A DNA stretch of 64,000 nt from AP-15 sp963750195 (GCA_963750195.1 CAVVPS010000009.1:62001-126000), one strand, 5' to 3'. Positions 42,340-51,526 are shown, counted from the stretch's first letter. Numbers and translations are program-made. The notes: generated by a model from the sequence alone, not told the origin.

Positions 42340-44310
42340 ATGAGTCGAAAGCGGTCTGTTCGCCGGGGAGGCGTGAGGTGGTGTTCCGCCGCCGTGCTGC
42401 TCTTGCTGGCGGCGCTGCTAACCGCAATGCCCGGTGGGGCCTGGGCGGCATTGCAGGAGACGCCGTTTTTTCAACAGGCGGTGGCGAGCGGAACCTTGCC
42501 CAAGGTCGAAGATCGGGTGCCAAGCGAGCCGGCCGTGGTCGACGCGACCGGGAAGCCCGGGGGTCAGTTACGCATGCTGATGGCGACCCCCAAGGATACC
42601 CGCATGATGGTCGTCTACGGCTATGCGCGGTTGGTCGGCGATACGCCGGCGTTCGAGATCGAGCCTGACATCCTCAAATCGATCGATGTCGAGCAGGGCC
42701 GCGTCTTTACCCTGCACCTGCGCAAGGGAATGAAATGGTCGGACGGTCATCCCTTTACCGCCGAGGATTTCCGCTATTGGTTCGAGGATGTGGCAAAGAA
42801 CCCCAAATTGGCGCCCTCGGGACTGCCGGTGGAGCTTTTGCCAAAAGGCCAGCCGCCGCGCTTCGAAGTGCTCGACGAGACGACGGTCCGCTATAGTTGG
42901 GCGCAGCCGAACCCGCTGTTCCTGCCCGCCCTCGCTGGGCCGGACCCGCTGTTCATTTATTGTCCCTCCCATTATTTGAAGCAATTCAACGCGAAATATG
43001 CCGACAAGGAAATACTTGTCACTCTTGTAAAGAAAGCGAGAGTGCATAATTGGGCTGCCCTCCACAACAAAAAGAATGCCATGTATCGGGACGACAACCC
43101 GGAACTGCCAACTCTCGAACCTTGGGTTCTGAAAACCAAGCCCCCGGCATTGCGATATGTTTTCGAGCGAAATCCGTATTATTTTCGTGTGGATACGACA
43201 GGGCGTCAGTTGCCCTATATCGACCAGGTTATCCTGTCGCTCGCCGACGGCAAGATCATCCCGGCCAAAACCGCCGCCGGTGAAAGTGATCTCCAGGCCC
43301 GTTATTTGAGCTTCGACGATTACACATTCCTGCGGCAGAGCGAAGATCGTAGCCACTTCAATGTGCGACTGTGGCGCACCGGCCCGGGTAGCCAGTTTGC
43401 CCTTTACCCCAATCTCAACGTCAACGATCCGGTCTGGCGCAGCCTGCTGCGCGACCTCCGCTTTCGTCGAGCGCTGTCGCTGGCCATCAATCGCCACGAG
43501 ATCAATCAGGTGCTTTATTTCGGGCTGGCGGTCGAGGGGCAGAATACGGTGCTGCCGACAAGCCCACTCTACGAACCCGGCTATCGCTCGGCCTGGGCCC
43601 AGTACGATCTGGGTGAGGCCAATCGCCTGCTCGACGTGGTTGGGCTGAGCAAGCGCGACAGCGACGGTGTGCGTCTGTTGCCCGATGGCCGGCCGATGGA
43701 GATCATTGTCGAGGATTCGGGCGAATGGCCCGGAACCTCGGACGTGCTCGAGCTGATCCGCGATTCGTGGCGTCACATCGGCATCCGGCTGTTCGCCAAG
43801 CCGCTGCAGCTGACCTTGTTCAGAAGGCGGGTCTTCTCGGGGGAGACCCTGATGTCGATCGACAAGGGGATCGAAAACGGTCTTGCCAACGCGCTGTCCT
43901 CGCCTTGGGAATTCGCTCCAACCAGCCAACAGCAGCTCGAATGGCCCAAATGGGGCCAGTATTACGAGACTAAAGGGGCGGGCGGCGAAGCCCCCGACCT
44001 GCCGTCTGCGGTCCGCTTGAGGGCGCTCTACGAAACCTGGCTTGGCGCGACATCGCGGCCAACACAGACACAGGCCTGGCGCGACATCCTGCAAGTCTGG
44101 GCCGACGAAGTGTTTTCGATCGGGACTGTCGGCGGGGTATTGCAGCCGGTCGTGGTCAGCAACAATCTGCGCGGCATTCCCGAGGAGGGGATCTACAACT
44201 GGGAGCCCGGCGCCTTTTTCGGCATCTACAAGCCGGATCATTTCTGGTTTGGCCCCCCGGCGTCGGCAAAATCGGCGTCTGCCGCCGTGACGCCGCCACC
44301 GCACCCTTGA
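42340..44310 (+). CDS. SBP family 5 ABC substrate-binding protein
   Basis: Large periplasmic solute receptor, 656 residues. A signal peptide (VLLLLAALLTAMPGGAWA) is followed by the bacterial extracellular family-5 fold. Landmarks are IEPDILKSIDVEQGRVFTLHLRKGMKWSDGHPFTAEDFRYW near 110-148, then FRRALSLAINRHEINQVLYFG, and NGLANALSSPWEFAPTSQ. The length is larger than DppA and resembles receptors that accept bigger peptides or oligosaccharides. It follows the ATPase by 16 bases and precedes the permeases, with a likely internal terminator between (44386). Ligand cannot be assigned. Proximity to glycan genes suggests a saccharide or muropeptide. Confidence 0.9.
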   Translation: MSRKRSVRRGGVRWCSAAVLLLLAALLTAMPGGAWAALQETPFFQQAVASGTLPKVEDRVPSEPAVVDATGKPGGQLRMLMATPKDTRMMVVYGYARLVGDTPAFEIEPDILKSIDVEQGRVFTLHLRKGMKWSDGHPFTAEDFRYWFEDVAKNPKLAPSGLPVELLPKGQPPRFEVLDETTVRYSWAQPNPLFLPALAGPDPLFIYCPSHYLKQFNAKYADKEILVTLVKKARVHNWAALHNKKNAMYRDDNPELPTLEPWVLKTKPPALRYVFERNPYYFRVDTTGRQLPYIDQVILSLADGKIIPAKTAAGESDLQARYLSFDDYTFLRQSEDRSHFNVRLWRTGPGSQFALYPNLNVNDPVWRSLLRDLRFRRALSLAINRHEINQVLYFGLAVEGQNTVLPTSPLYEPGYRSAWAQYDLGEANRLLDVVGLSKRDSDGVRLLPDGRPMEIIVEDSGEWPGTSDVLELIRDSWRHIGIRLFAKPLQLTLFRRRVFSGETLMSIDKGIENGLANALSSPWEFAPTSQQQLEWPKWGQYYETKGAGGEAPDLPSAVRLRALYETWLGATSRPTQTQAWRDILQVWADEVFSIGTVGGVLQPVVVSNNLRGIPEEGIYNWEPGAFFGIYKPDHFWFGPPASAKSASAAVTPPPHP

Positions 44311-44386
44311 GCAGCCCGGTGATGCAATGCTTGCCCTTTGGTTGCAGCGTGCCGACATCGGGCCTGCGCGGCTTTGCATTCGGAGG
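44109..44386 (+). terminator. placeholder removed; see 44386-44409
   Basis: This entry duplicates the following one with a mistyped end and carries no separate claim. Confidence 0.01.
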
Positions 44387-44409
44387 GTTTCTCTGGGAAA
44401 CCGATTTTT
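44386..44409 (+). terminator. hairpin with T-tract inside the importer operon
   Basis: GGTTTC (44386-44391) pairs with GAAACC (44397-44402) around TCTGG and is followed by GATTTTT. It lies between the binding-protein gene and the first permease. Such a partial terminator would make more receptor than permease, a common arrangement in importer operons. The stem is short. Confidence 0.45.
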
Positions 44410-44505
44410 CGGCACGCGAGCGATTGCGACCGCGCTGCTGATCGGCATGTGAGAAGTTGACGACGATGCGCTGCTTTTGCGTCACCGATTGACCGGCCCC
44501 TCCCC

Positions 44506-45504
44506 ATGCTCGCCTACATCATCCATCGGCTGCTGATCATGATCCCGACCATGATCGCGATCAGCATCGTGATTTTCACGATCATCAACCTCCCCCCCGG
44601 CAATTACTTTACCACCTACGTCGCCGAGCTGCAGAGCTCGGGCGAGGCGACGGATCTGGCCAAGGTGAAATTTCTCGAGCACGAATACGGTTTCGACCGC
44701 CCGCTCTGGCAGCAATACCTCTATTGGGTTGGCGGACTTCTTCACGGTGATATGGGATATTCGTTTTCCTACGATCTTCCGGTAAACAAAGTGGTCGGCG
44801 ACCGTATGCTTTTGACTGCGATCGTCTCGATCACAACCATCGTCTTTACCTATCTCGTCGCGTTTCCGATCGGGGTCTATTCGGCGACGCATCAATACAG
44901 CTGGGCCGATCACCTGTTGACCTTGGTGGGTTTTCTCGGCTTGGCGACGCCGAGTTTCCTGCTGGCGCTGGTGCTGCTATATTTGGCTAACGTCTATTTC
45001 GGCGTGTCGATCGGCGGCTTGATGGATCCGAAATACGTCGATCAGCCATGGAGCTGGGCGAAAGTCTTGTCGCTGTTCGCTCATATTTGGATCCCGGTCA
45101 TCGTTATTGGCTCGGCTGGGACCGCGAGCATGATCCGGCGACTGCGCGCCAACCTCCTCGACGAATTGCAAAAGCAATATGTCGTGACGGCCCGAGCCAA
45201 GGGTCTGCATCCGTTCAAGGCGCTGTTCAAATACCCGCTGCGCATGGCCTTGAACCCGTTCATTTCCGATATCGGCTCGCTGCTGCCGCAGGTCATCTCG
45301 GGGGCGGCGATCGTTTCGGTGGTGATGTCGCTGCCGACGACCGGTCCGATGCTGCTCGACTCGCTGCGCAGCCAGGACATGTACCTGGCCGGCTCCTTTC
45401 TGATATTTATGTCGTTTCTAACGGTGATCGGGGTCTTCGTATCGGATATGGCGCTCGCCCTGCTCGATCCGCGGATCAGACTGCAGGCGGGACGGCGTCA
45501 ATGA
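44506..45504 (+). CDS. ABC importer permease, DppB-like
   Basis: Inner-membrane channel subunit, 332 residues. N-terminus MLAYIIHRLLIMIPTMIAIS is the first helix of DppB-type proteins, followed by a periplasmic loop and LTAIVSITTIVFTYLVAFPIGVYSA. The coupling helix region is ELQKQYVVTARAKGLHPFKAL (EAA-like loop with the ARAKGL motif). Further helices include LLPQVISGAAIVSVVMSLP and the C-terminal FLTVIGVFVSDMALALLDPRI. Six helices in all. It pairs with the permease encoded next. The usual plus-strand start is ATG 44506, with CCCC before it and no strong ribosome binding site. Confidence 0.9.
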   Translation: MLAYIIHRLLIMIPTMIAISIVIFTIINLPPGNYFTTYVAELQSSGEATDLAKVKFLEHEYGFDRPLWQQYLYWVGGLLHGDMGYSFSYDLPVNKVVGDRMLLTAIVSITTIVFTYLVAFPIGVYSATHQYSWADHLLTLVGFLGLATPSFLLALVLLYLANVYFGVSIGGLMDPKYVDQPWSWAKVLSLFAHIWIPVIVIGSAGTASMIRRLRANLLDELQKQYVVTARAKGLHPFKALFKYPLRMALNPFISDIGSLLPQVISGAAIVSVVMSLPTTGPMLLDSLRSQDMYLAGSFLIFMSFLTVIGVFVSDMALALLDPRIRLQAGRRQ

Positions 45505-45615
45505 GCGATCTGACCTTTCCGCCCGGCGCTCCGCGAGCCCCGGCAGGGGGAGACACGTCTGCCGCTGCCGCATCACGTCTCGACCGCACCCTATGATCCC
45601 TATGCTGTCGAGCGC

Positions 45616-46707
45616 ATGACGCCGGCGCAAGAGCGCTTCTATGTGGCCTCGCAGTGGCGGATGATGTGGTGGAAGCTGCGCCGCCACCGCGTCGCCGTCG
45701 TGTCCGGGGCAATCCTGCTGGCGATGTATCTGGGAATATTGGTCTGCGAGTTTCTCGCCCCCTACGGTGTCGATTCACGCAATACGGACTTCATCTATGC
45801 ACCGCCGCAGACGGTGCATATCTTTGCCGACGGCCGGCTCGTCGCGCCGTTCGTCTATGGCTTCGACTACCACCTCGACATGCGCCGGCTCGAACGGATC
45901 TACACGCCCAATCCGAACAAGCGGCAGACCTTGCGGTTTTTCTGTCGTGGCGACGGCTACAAGTTCTGGGGCTTGTTTCCGGGCGATCTGCATCTCGTCT
46001 GCCCGGCCGAGAGCGGGCAATTGTTCCTGCTCGGGACCGACCGGCTCGGTCGCGATCTGATGTCGCGGATGATCTACGGTGCGCGCATCTCGCTGACCGT
46101 CGGATTGGTTGGCGTCGCCGTCAGCTTGACCCTCGGCATCGTCATCGGCGGCATCGCCGGCTATTACGGCGGCTGGAGCGATATCATGATCCAGCGCGGC
46201 ATGGAGGTTGTCCAATCCTTCCCGCATTTGCCGCTGTGGATGGCGTTGTCGGCAATATTGCCGGTGAGCTGGAGCCCGATCCTCGTTTATTTCGGAATTA
46301 CGTTGATCCTCGGGATGATCGATTGGACCCATCTCGCCCGCGCCGTTCGATCAAAGCTGCTGGCGCTGCGCGAAGAGGATTTCTGCACCGCGGCGGTGCT
46401 GATGGGCGCGCGCCCGGCGCGCATCATCGCTCGCCATCTGCTGCCGAGCTTCACCAGCCATCTGATCGCCTCGGCGACCTTGATGATCCCCGGCATGATC
46501 CTCGGCGAGACCGCGCTCTCCTTTCTCGGCCTCGGTGTAAGGCCGCCCATGACCAGCTGGGGCGTATTGCTCAGCGAGGCCCAGAATATCAACGTCGTCG
46601 TCCTGTACCCTTGGTTGATGACGCCGGTGCTTGTGGTGATCGTCGCCGTTCTCGCCTTCAACTTCTTCGGCGATGGGCTGCGCGACGCCGCCGATCCCTA
46701 TCACTGA
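45616..46707 (+). CDS. ABC importer permease, DppC-like
   Basis: Second channel subunit, 363 residues from this ATG. The first helix VAVVSGAILLAMYLGILVCEFLA is followed by a long periplasmic loop (about 45-150). GTDRLGRDLMSRMIYGARISL is the diagnostic DppC segment. Coupling loop: LREEDFCTAAVLMGARPARIIARHLLP, and it ends PWLMTPVLVVIVAVLAFNFFGDGLRDAADP. The natural N-terminus is probably at ATG 45501 (MSDLTFPPGAPRAPAGG), which overlaps the previous stop, but the frame slips near a run of five G at about 45546-45550. The residues just upstream of 45616 (LPLPHHVSTAPYDPYAVER) read well in this frame. Confidence 0.88.
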   Translation: MTPAQERFYVASQWRMMWWKLRRHRVAVVSGAILLAMYLGILVCEFLAPYGVDSRNTDFIYAPPQTVHIFADGRLVAPFVYGFDYHLDMRRLERIYTPNPNKRQTLRFFCRGDGYKFWGLFPGDLHLVCPAESGQLFLLGTDRLGRDLMSRMIYGARISLTVGLVGVAVSLTLGIVIGGIAGYYGGWSDIMIQRGMEVVQSFPHLPLWMALSAILPVSWSPILVYFGITLILGMIDWTHLARAVRSKLLALREEDFCTAAVLMGARPARIIARHLLPSFTSHLIASATLMIPGMILGETALSFLGLGVRPPMTSWGVLLSEAQNINVVVLYPWLMTPVLVVIVAVLAFNFFGDGLRDAADPYH

Positions 46708-46751
46708 GTTCCGGGATCATCAGCCACGGAGCGGTCGGGCGGTGCAGCTAC

Positions 46752-47579
46752 TCACGGTCGCAGCACCAGCCCCTCCTGGGCGACGATCGTCCCCGGCCGC
46801 GCATCGGCAGCGTCGGCGGCGACCTGATCCATGAAAGCATCGTCGTGACCGGGGTCGTGATGGAAGATCACCAAGGTGCGCACATGCGCGGCATTGGCCA
46901 GGCGGACGCCTTCTTCCCAGGTCGAATGACCCCAATCCTTGTGGCTCGGATATTCGGCGTCGGTGTAGGTGGCGTCGTAAATCATCACATCGGCGCCTTC
47001 GACCAGCCCCAATATGTTGACGTCGAGCCCGTCGGGCCGATGTTCGGTATCGGTGATGTAGGCGACAGCCCGGCCCGCATATTCGATGCGGTAGCCGGTA
47101 GCGCCGTTGGGATGATTGAGCGGCGCTGTCGCCAGGCGAATCCCGCGATGCGGCGCCAGCTTCGCGCCGCAGCGGAAATCGACGAAATCGAGCCTGGCGG
47201 TAAAGATGCCCATCGGGATCGGAAACAGCGGCGCGATCATCATGTTGTTGAGCACGGCTTCGATACCGATGCCGTTCAAATGGCCAGCCCAGATGCGGAT
47301 ATGGCTGCGGGCGTCATAGCACGGCGCAAAAAATGGCAAGCCGCAGATGTGGTCGAAATGCGTGTGGCTGTAGAATAGGTCCAGTTCAGCCGGCCGTCCT
47401 TTACCCATCAGCTCGTTGCCCAGCAAGCGCAACCCAGTGCCGCCGTCGAAAATCATTAACCGGTCGCCGCACCTGATTTCGACACAGGAAGTGTTGCCAC
47501 CATAGCGCACGGTATCGGGTCCCGGGCAGGCGATGCTGCCGCGCACACCCCAAAATCGCACGCTATAATCCGGCTGCAC
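46752..47579 (-). CDS. MBL-fold metallo-hydrolase
   Basis: Metallo-beta-lactamase fold hydrolase, about 275 residues, related to cyclic phosphate phosphodiesterases. VRFWGVRGSIACPGPDTVRYGG is the family N-terminus. The metal motif is SHTHFDHICGLPFF (HxHxDH). Later ligands are in LNHPNGATGYRI, YITDTEH, and the IYDATYTDAEYPSHKDWGHSTWEEGV and HHDPGHDD segments. GTG 47579 is preferred because homology begins a few residues later. An upstream GTG at 47639 would add 20 unconserved residues. It is convergent with the importer operon. Confidence 0.85.
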   Translation of the reverse strand: MQPDYSVRFWGVRGSIACPGPDTVRYGGNTSCVEIRCGDRLMIFDGGTGLRLLGNELMGKGRPAELDLFYSHTHFDHICGLPFFAPCYDARSHIRIWAGHLNGIGIEAVLNNMMIAPLFPIPMGIFTARLDFVDFRCGAKLAPHRGIRLATAPLNHPNGATGYRIEYAGRAVAYITDTEHRPDGLDVNILGLVEGADVMIYDATYTDAEYPSHKDWGHSTWEEGVRLANAAHVRTLVIFHHDPGHDDAFMDQVAADAADARPGTIVAQEGLVLRP

Positions 47580-47763
47580 CAAAGCTCGAATCCTAATCCA
47601 TTCGTCTCCCTGGTCGCATAATATCGTTTGAATCTGCACGAAAAGCTATATCGCCCGGTAATTTCGCGCGCAGTCCCGTGGTTTTTCGGGATGTTCATCT
47701 AAACCTGTCGTTAACCAGGTTGGTTTATCAGGGTGATACCCCCCACCAAACGGAGCATCGGTC

Positions 47764-47982
47764 ATGTCACAGACCGATTACGAAACCGCCATTGCCCATT
47801 TTCTGCGCACCAAAAACGTCACGCGCTGCCCGACGGTTTGCGCGGTTCCGACGCAAGCGACCGTGGCGGAGGCCGACCGCGCCGCCTACCGTGACTATGT
47901 TGCGGCGAAAGAGGCCGCTCGGCTCGAGCGGCTGAAGTTGCTGCGGCACCCGGTCCATTACTGGTCGCCGCTGCCGATGTGA
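47764..47982 (+). CDS. small conserved-looking protein of 72 residues
   Basis: No family is recognised. The product is soluble and mainly helical: SQTDYETAIAHFLRTKNVTRCPTVC, then a TQATVAEADRAAYRDYVAAKEAARLERLKLL helix. Two cysteines (C22, C26) lie close together. A CGGAG site lies upstream of the ATG, and codon use is like the neighbours. The helical mid-region with alternating charge could be a DNA- or protein-interaction helix. It begins divergently from the MBL hydrolase and 45 bases before the FAD monooxygenase. Confidence 0.6.
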   Translation: MSQTDYETAIAHFLRTKNVTRCPTVCAVPTQATVAEADRAAYRDYVAAKEAARLERLKLLRHPVHYWSPLPM

Positions 47983-48027
47983 GGTAGAACCCGGCCCGGC
48001 GAGTGGGCAATCGACCAGGTAACGTCA

Positions 48028-49251
48028 ATGGCGAACAGTGAGGTTTCGGTCCGCTGCTGCATCGCCGGAGGCGGTCCCGCCGGCATGATGCTGGCCCTGC
48101 TGCTGGCCCGCGCCGGGATCCCCGTGCTAGTCCTCGAAAAGCATGCAGACTTTCTGCGCGATTTCCGGGGCGACACGATCCATCCGTCGACCCTCCAAAT
48201 CATGCACGAACTAGGGATATTGGAAGAGTTCCTACGCCGTCCGCATCAGGAAGCCCGTACCCTCGGCGCGCAGATCGGCGATGAATTCATCGAGGTCGCC
48301 GATTTTACCCATCTTCCGACGCATTGCCGCTTCATCGCCCTGATGCCGCAATGGGATTTTCTCGATTTTGTCGCGCAGCAGGCGCGCCGCTATCCGACGT
48401 TTCAGCTTGAGATGCAAGCCGAGGTCACTGGCTTGATCGAAGAAGGCGGACGGGTGGTCGGGGTGCGGGCCGAAAAGCCTTCGGGGCCACTTACAGTGCG
48501 CGCCGATCTCGTTGTTGGCGCCGATGGCCGCCATTCGACGGTGCGCGAGAAGGCCGGTCTCGTGGTTGACGACCTCGGGGCTCCGATGGACGTGCTGTGG
48601 ATGAGAATGTCGCGCCGTCCGGACGATCCGGGGCAGACCTTGGGTCGTGTCGACACCGGCCGTATACTTGTGCTGCTGAATCGCGAGGACTACTGGCAAT
48701 GCGCCTTTGTCATCGCCAAGGGCGGCTTTGATGATATCCGGCGGCTGGGCTTGCCGGCCTTCCGCGCGGAGATTTCTCGCCTCGTCCCTTATTTGGGCCA
48801 CCGGACCGCCGAGCTGCGCGACTGGTCCGACATCAAACTGCTGACCGTCGCGGTCGATCGTCTGCGGGTGTGGCACCGGCCCGGCCTCCTGTGCATTGGC
48901 GACGCCGCTCACGCGATGTCGCCGATCGGCGGCGTCGGCATCAACCTGGCGATCCAGGACGCGGTGGCCGCAGCCAACATCCTCGCCCCACGCATTCTCC
49001 GGGGTGGTGTCTTTGATGACGATCTGTGTGCGGTGCAGCGCCGCCGCGAGTTTCCGACGCGTGCGATGCAGCGGTTGCAGGTGATTGTGCAAAATCGGGT
49101 CATCGGCCGCGTGCTCACGAGTACCGCAAAACTGTCGCCACCCTTGCTTTTGCGGCTCTTCGGCAAGTGGGCGTTTCTGCGGCGGCTGCCGGCGCGCCTA
49201 ATCGGTCTCGGCTTTCGCCCCGAACACGTGAGGGCGCCGGCGCGGGCGTGA
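48028..49251 (+). CDS. FAD-dependent monooxygenase (PHBH/UbiH superfamily)
   Basis: Flavoprotein aromatic hydroxylase, 407 residues. First FAD motif CCIAGGGPAGMMLALLLARAGI at 10-31. GDTIHPSTLQIMHELG follows. The DG motif is VVGADGRHSTVREKAGL near 161-177. The second FAD motif is CIGDAAHAMSPIGGVGINLAIQDAVAAANIL near 290-320. The basic C-terminal tail suggests membrane association. It lacks a reductase domain. The closest described groups act on phenolic or quinone rings. The substrate is not assignable. It lies 1.2 kb from a questin-oxidase-like gene, another oxygen-dependent enzyme. Confidence 0.88.
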   Translation: MANSEVSVRCCIAGGGPAGMMLALLLARAGIPVLVLEKHADFLRDFRGDTIHPSTLQIMHELGILEEFLRRPHQEARTLGAQIGDEFIEVADFTHLPTHCRFIALMPQWDFLDFVAQQARRYPTFQLEMQAEVTGLIEEGGRVVGVRAEKPSGPLTVRADLVVGADGRHSTVREKAGLVVDDLGAPMDVLWMRMSRRPDDPGQTLGRVDTGRILVLLNREDYWQCAFVIAKGGFDDIRRLGLPAFRAEISRLVPYLGHRTAELRDWSDIKLLTVAVDRLRVWHRPGLLCIGDAAHAMSPIGGVGINLAIQDAVAAANILAPRILRGGVFDDDLCAVQRRREFPTRAMQRLQVIVQNRVIGRVLTSTAKLSPPLLLRLFGKWAFLRRLPARLIGLGFRPEHVRAPARA

Positions 49252-49605
49252 TCCCCAGGTCGGATTTGCTGCCGAGCGCCGCGAGGACAACCGATCCCGG
49301 CGGTTCCGAGCCGGTCATCCGCCGACCGCTAGGATGCTCATACCCGGCGCGCCCGCCAGAACCATGGCGAGCTTGTCGAACGACCCAGACCACCCGTGAT
49401 CGTGATTGTTACGCGCTTCTTTGTCCTCAAACCCCGGCGGCTTGAAAAGCTCGCCGGGCAATTAGGGCGGCCGATCGTCGCCTCCGGGGAGTTCGCACGC
49501 CATTGTCCAGGCGAATTCGCCGCGCTCGGCGAGTTCGCTAAACGCGGCTTCGCCGCCACGCAACCGGCGTTCGGCCTTGGGGACGACGCGCCGTAGCCGC
49601 AAACT
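49252..49605. other. 354-base gap with GAATTCGCC-like repeats
   Basis: No supported gene. A short plus-strand frame (49396-49596) exists but is built from repeats. GGNGAATTCGC or GGNGAGTTCGC-like units occur near 49490, 49510, 49528 and 49542. These alternate with CCAGGCGAATTCGCC-type palindromes. The pattern resembles the dispersed repeat clusters seen elsewhere in the window. The right end borders the stop of the CHRD gene. Confidence 0.5.
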
Positions 49606-50192
49606 TTAGTTGTGATCCTTTTCGCTCTTACGAACCTGGCCGCGGATCTCGCCGGCCGGAAAGTTCTTCGTGTGGACATTGGCATAGGCGGTGTTGGAAG
49701 TGAGGGCGTCGGTGAGCGCGTCAAAGTTGCCGGCCGTCACGTTCTGTCCGGCTATAGCGACGACACTCGATGCCGTCCACGTCCCAGTTACGGTTCCGCC
49801 CTTGCCGGGCAAGGCGGCGTCCCCGCCGGGCCGTTGCCTAAATTCGTGCAGAAAAAGACCATGATGCCGCCCGGCGTATGCACTTTGCCGAAGTGAATGT
49901 GAGCCTGCGTTACGTCCGAGCTCAGGCTCGAAAAGGTCAGCGTATAGGTCGCCATTGGAGGGTGGGATTTTTTATCGAGATCGAGTTGAAGCGTGCCGGT
50001 GCCCTCGGTCAGGATCGCTCCTGTTTCGGCTCCCGGATTTCCCGCTGTCGGCAATCCACCGGTCACATTGAACCCGTTCAAGCGCGCAGAGAACTCCTCG
50101 GTATTCGCTCCACCGCCGTCCGCGTGCGCTACGCCGCCCCACAAGGCGGCAACACCGACCGCTACGGTCGCAATCATTTTTCCGCGAAGCAT
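49606..50192 (-). CDS. CHRD-domain secreted protein, interrupted by one frameshift
   Basis: Exported beta-sandwich protein of about 195 residues. A signal peptide (IATVAVGVAALWGGVAHA) is followed by the CHRD domain: FSARLNGFNVTGG, ATYTLTFSSLSSDVTQAHIHFGKVHTPGGIMVFFCTNLGNGPAG near 78-121. At about 49800 a base is missing, probably in a GGGG run. The rest continues as GGTVTGTWTASS, then NVHTKNFPAGEIRGQV, the family terminus. CHRD domains occur in chordin and many bacterial envelope proteins and are thought to bind partners or metals. Homopolymer position favours a sequencing error. Confidence 0.85.
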
Positions 50193-50473
50193 GACATCCC
50201 TCCCGTTCCGTTTGGGGTCTCGGTATCACTGGTTCGAGGTCCAACGACCCCACGAAAACCTGCCATAGTTGGTTCGGAGACCCCGAATACGGATGCGTGC
50301 ACCTACGAGAGTCAAGACACTGCCGGCGGCGGCTTATTCCTCAACACTAAGTTAACAAAATCGTGAGCAAGCACGGACTCACTTCAACATCTCGGCGCAC
50401 ACGAACCGACGCGCCAATCGGGGACGGTCGTCTCAGCGCCGTAGCCCTGGCCATATCGCAAGGGCCGGACATG

Positions 50474-51526
50474 TCAGCGGCGGCGGATGATGCCGGTCAC
50501 GTGGTCGGCGGCGGCGAAGTATGCCGGCGACGGATCGAGGGCGTACCGGCTGAGGCACGCTTCGGTGAATTTGATGACGTGCTCGTCGCCATTGGCGACA
50601 GCGCGATCGATCAGCCCCTCCTCGGTTTCGTCAGACGGTTCGAGATCGTCGGGCATCGCGGTGCCCGTGCCATAACAGGCGTAGAGCGCGCATCCGGTCT
50701 GCCAGGCGTAGCGGAGCGCCGAGCGCGCAGATGCATCATTGACGTGTGGAGCGATGTTGCCGAGTGCCGCGTGGCTAGTCACGCCATGGATGAAGGCGAT
50801 CACCGTCGGGATGTTCCGGGCGTTGGCAAGATAGACCCGCGCGAACACATCGGTAAGTTCCGCGACCAAGGCGGGGATCTCGCCGCCGGTGTCGATCAGG
50901 CCGATCACGGGGACGAATTCCGCAAAGCCGTCCAGTGCGCCCAGCGCCGCCACGATGTTTCCGGCAAGCCGCTTTTCGGGCGGAACGATCGGCACTCGAG
51001 CGATTGCGTGACGCGGCCGCATCGTGCCGTTTGCGGATAAATCGCCTGCCGGCAGCTCCTGCCAAGTCGCCGCCCAGCCGGCCAGCGCGTCGGCGAGTTC
51101 GCGCATCCGCTGCGGGGTCTCGCCTGCGCTAAGGCCGCGTGCCGCGTGCCCGACGCGGATCACGCCGTGGGTCGCCGCGCCGCAGAAGCCGGACGCAAGG
51201 TTGCCTACCCAATGGTCGAGCACGTCATGCCACGGCACCTCTTCCAGCTCATCGCGAAAGAATGCGGCCCAATCGGCGAAACGCTCGCGTCGGCCGAGCG
51301 CAATGCGCCACGCGTCGCGGCGGATGCGGTCACGCGCCGGAGGCCGGGGCGACATCCTATCCCGATAGCGCTCGAGCCACGGCATCACCGCCTCGGGCCG
51401 GCCAATCGCACACAGCGCTTCCGCAACCATCGGCGCGTGGTTGCTGTTGCCGTTCTTGAGTTCGATCCCATGGGGCGAGATCGTGTCGAGAGCATCGTCC
51501 AACGTGGTATAGAGCGATCGACCCAT
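50474..51526 (-). CDS. questin-oxidase-family protein
   Basis: The 350-residue product belongs to the family of the fungal questin oxidase, a Baeyer-Villiger-type ring-cleaving enzyme without an obvious flavin motif. Conserved segments are NSNHAPMVAEALCAIGRPEAVMPWLERYR near 28-56, with an H-A-P motif; HGVIRVGHAARGL near 118-130; FIHGVTSHAALGNI; and YACYGTG near 295. The conserved histidines (H30, H118, H124, and later ones) suggest a metal or substrate site. Bacterial members have no known substrate. The gene stands alone with an adjacent divergent threonine-synthase-like gene. Confidence 0.8.
   Translation of the reverse strand: MGRSLYTTLDDALDTISPHGIELKNGNSNHAPMVAEALCAIGRPEAVMPWLERYRDRMSPRPPARDRIRRDAWRIALGRRERFADWAAFFRDELEEVPWHDVLDHWVGNLASGFCGAATHGVIRVGHAARGLSAGETPQRMRELADALAGWAATWQELPAGDLSANGTMRPRHAIARVPIVPPEKRLAGNIVAALGALDGFAEFVPVIGLIDTGGEIPALVAELTDVFARVYLANARNIPTVIAFIHGVTSHAALGNIAPHVNDASARSALRYAWQTGCALYACYGTGTAMPDDLEPSDETEEGLIDRAVANGDEHVIKFTEACLSRYALDPSPAYFAAADHVTGIIRRR

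Noticed and set aside
44386..44409. A feature entry for this terminator with end 44109
   Set aside because: The end coordinate was mistyped; the correct entry is 44386-44409 and the 0.01-confidence entry should be ignored.
42568..44448. Long minus-strand open frame opposite the SBP5 receptor
   Set aside because: The plus strand carries the conserved receptor; the antisense translation has no recognisable domain.
45654..47378. Long plus-strand frame across the permease and the MBL gene
   Set aside because: It is a shifted shadow of the permease followed by antisense of the hydrolase.
49396..49596. 66-residue plus-strand gene
   Set aside because: It consists of repeat units, has no clear ribosome binding site and no family.
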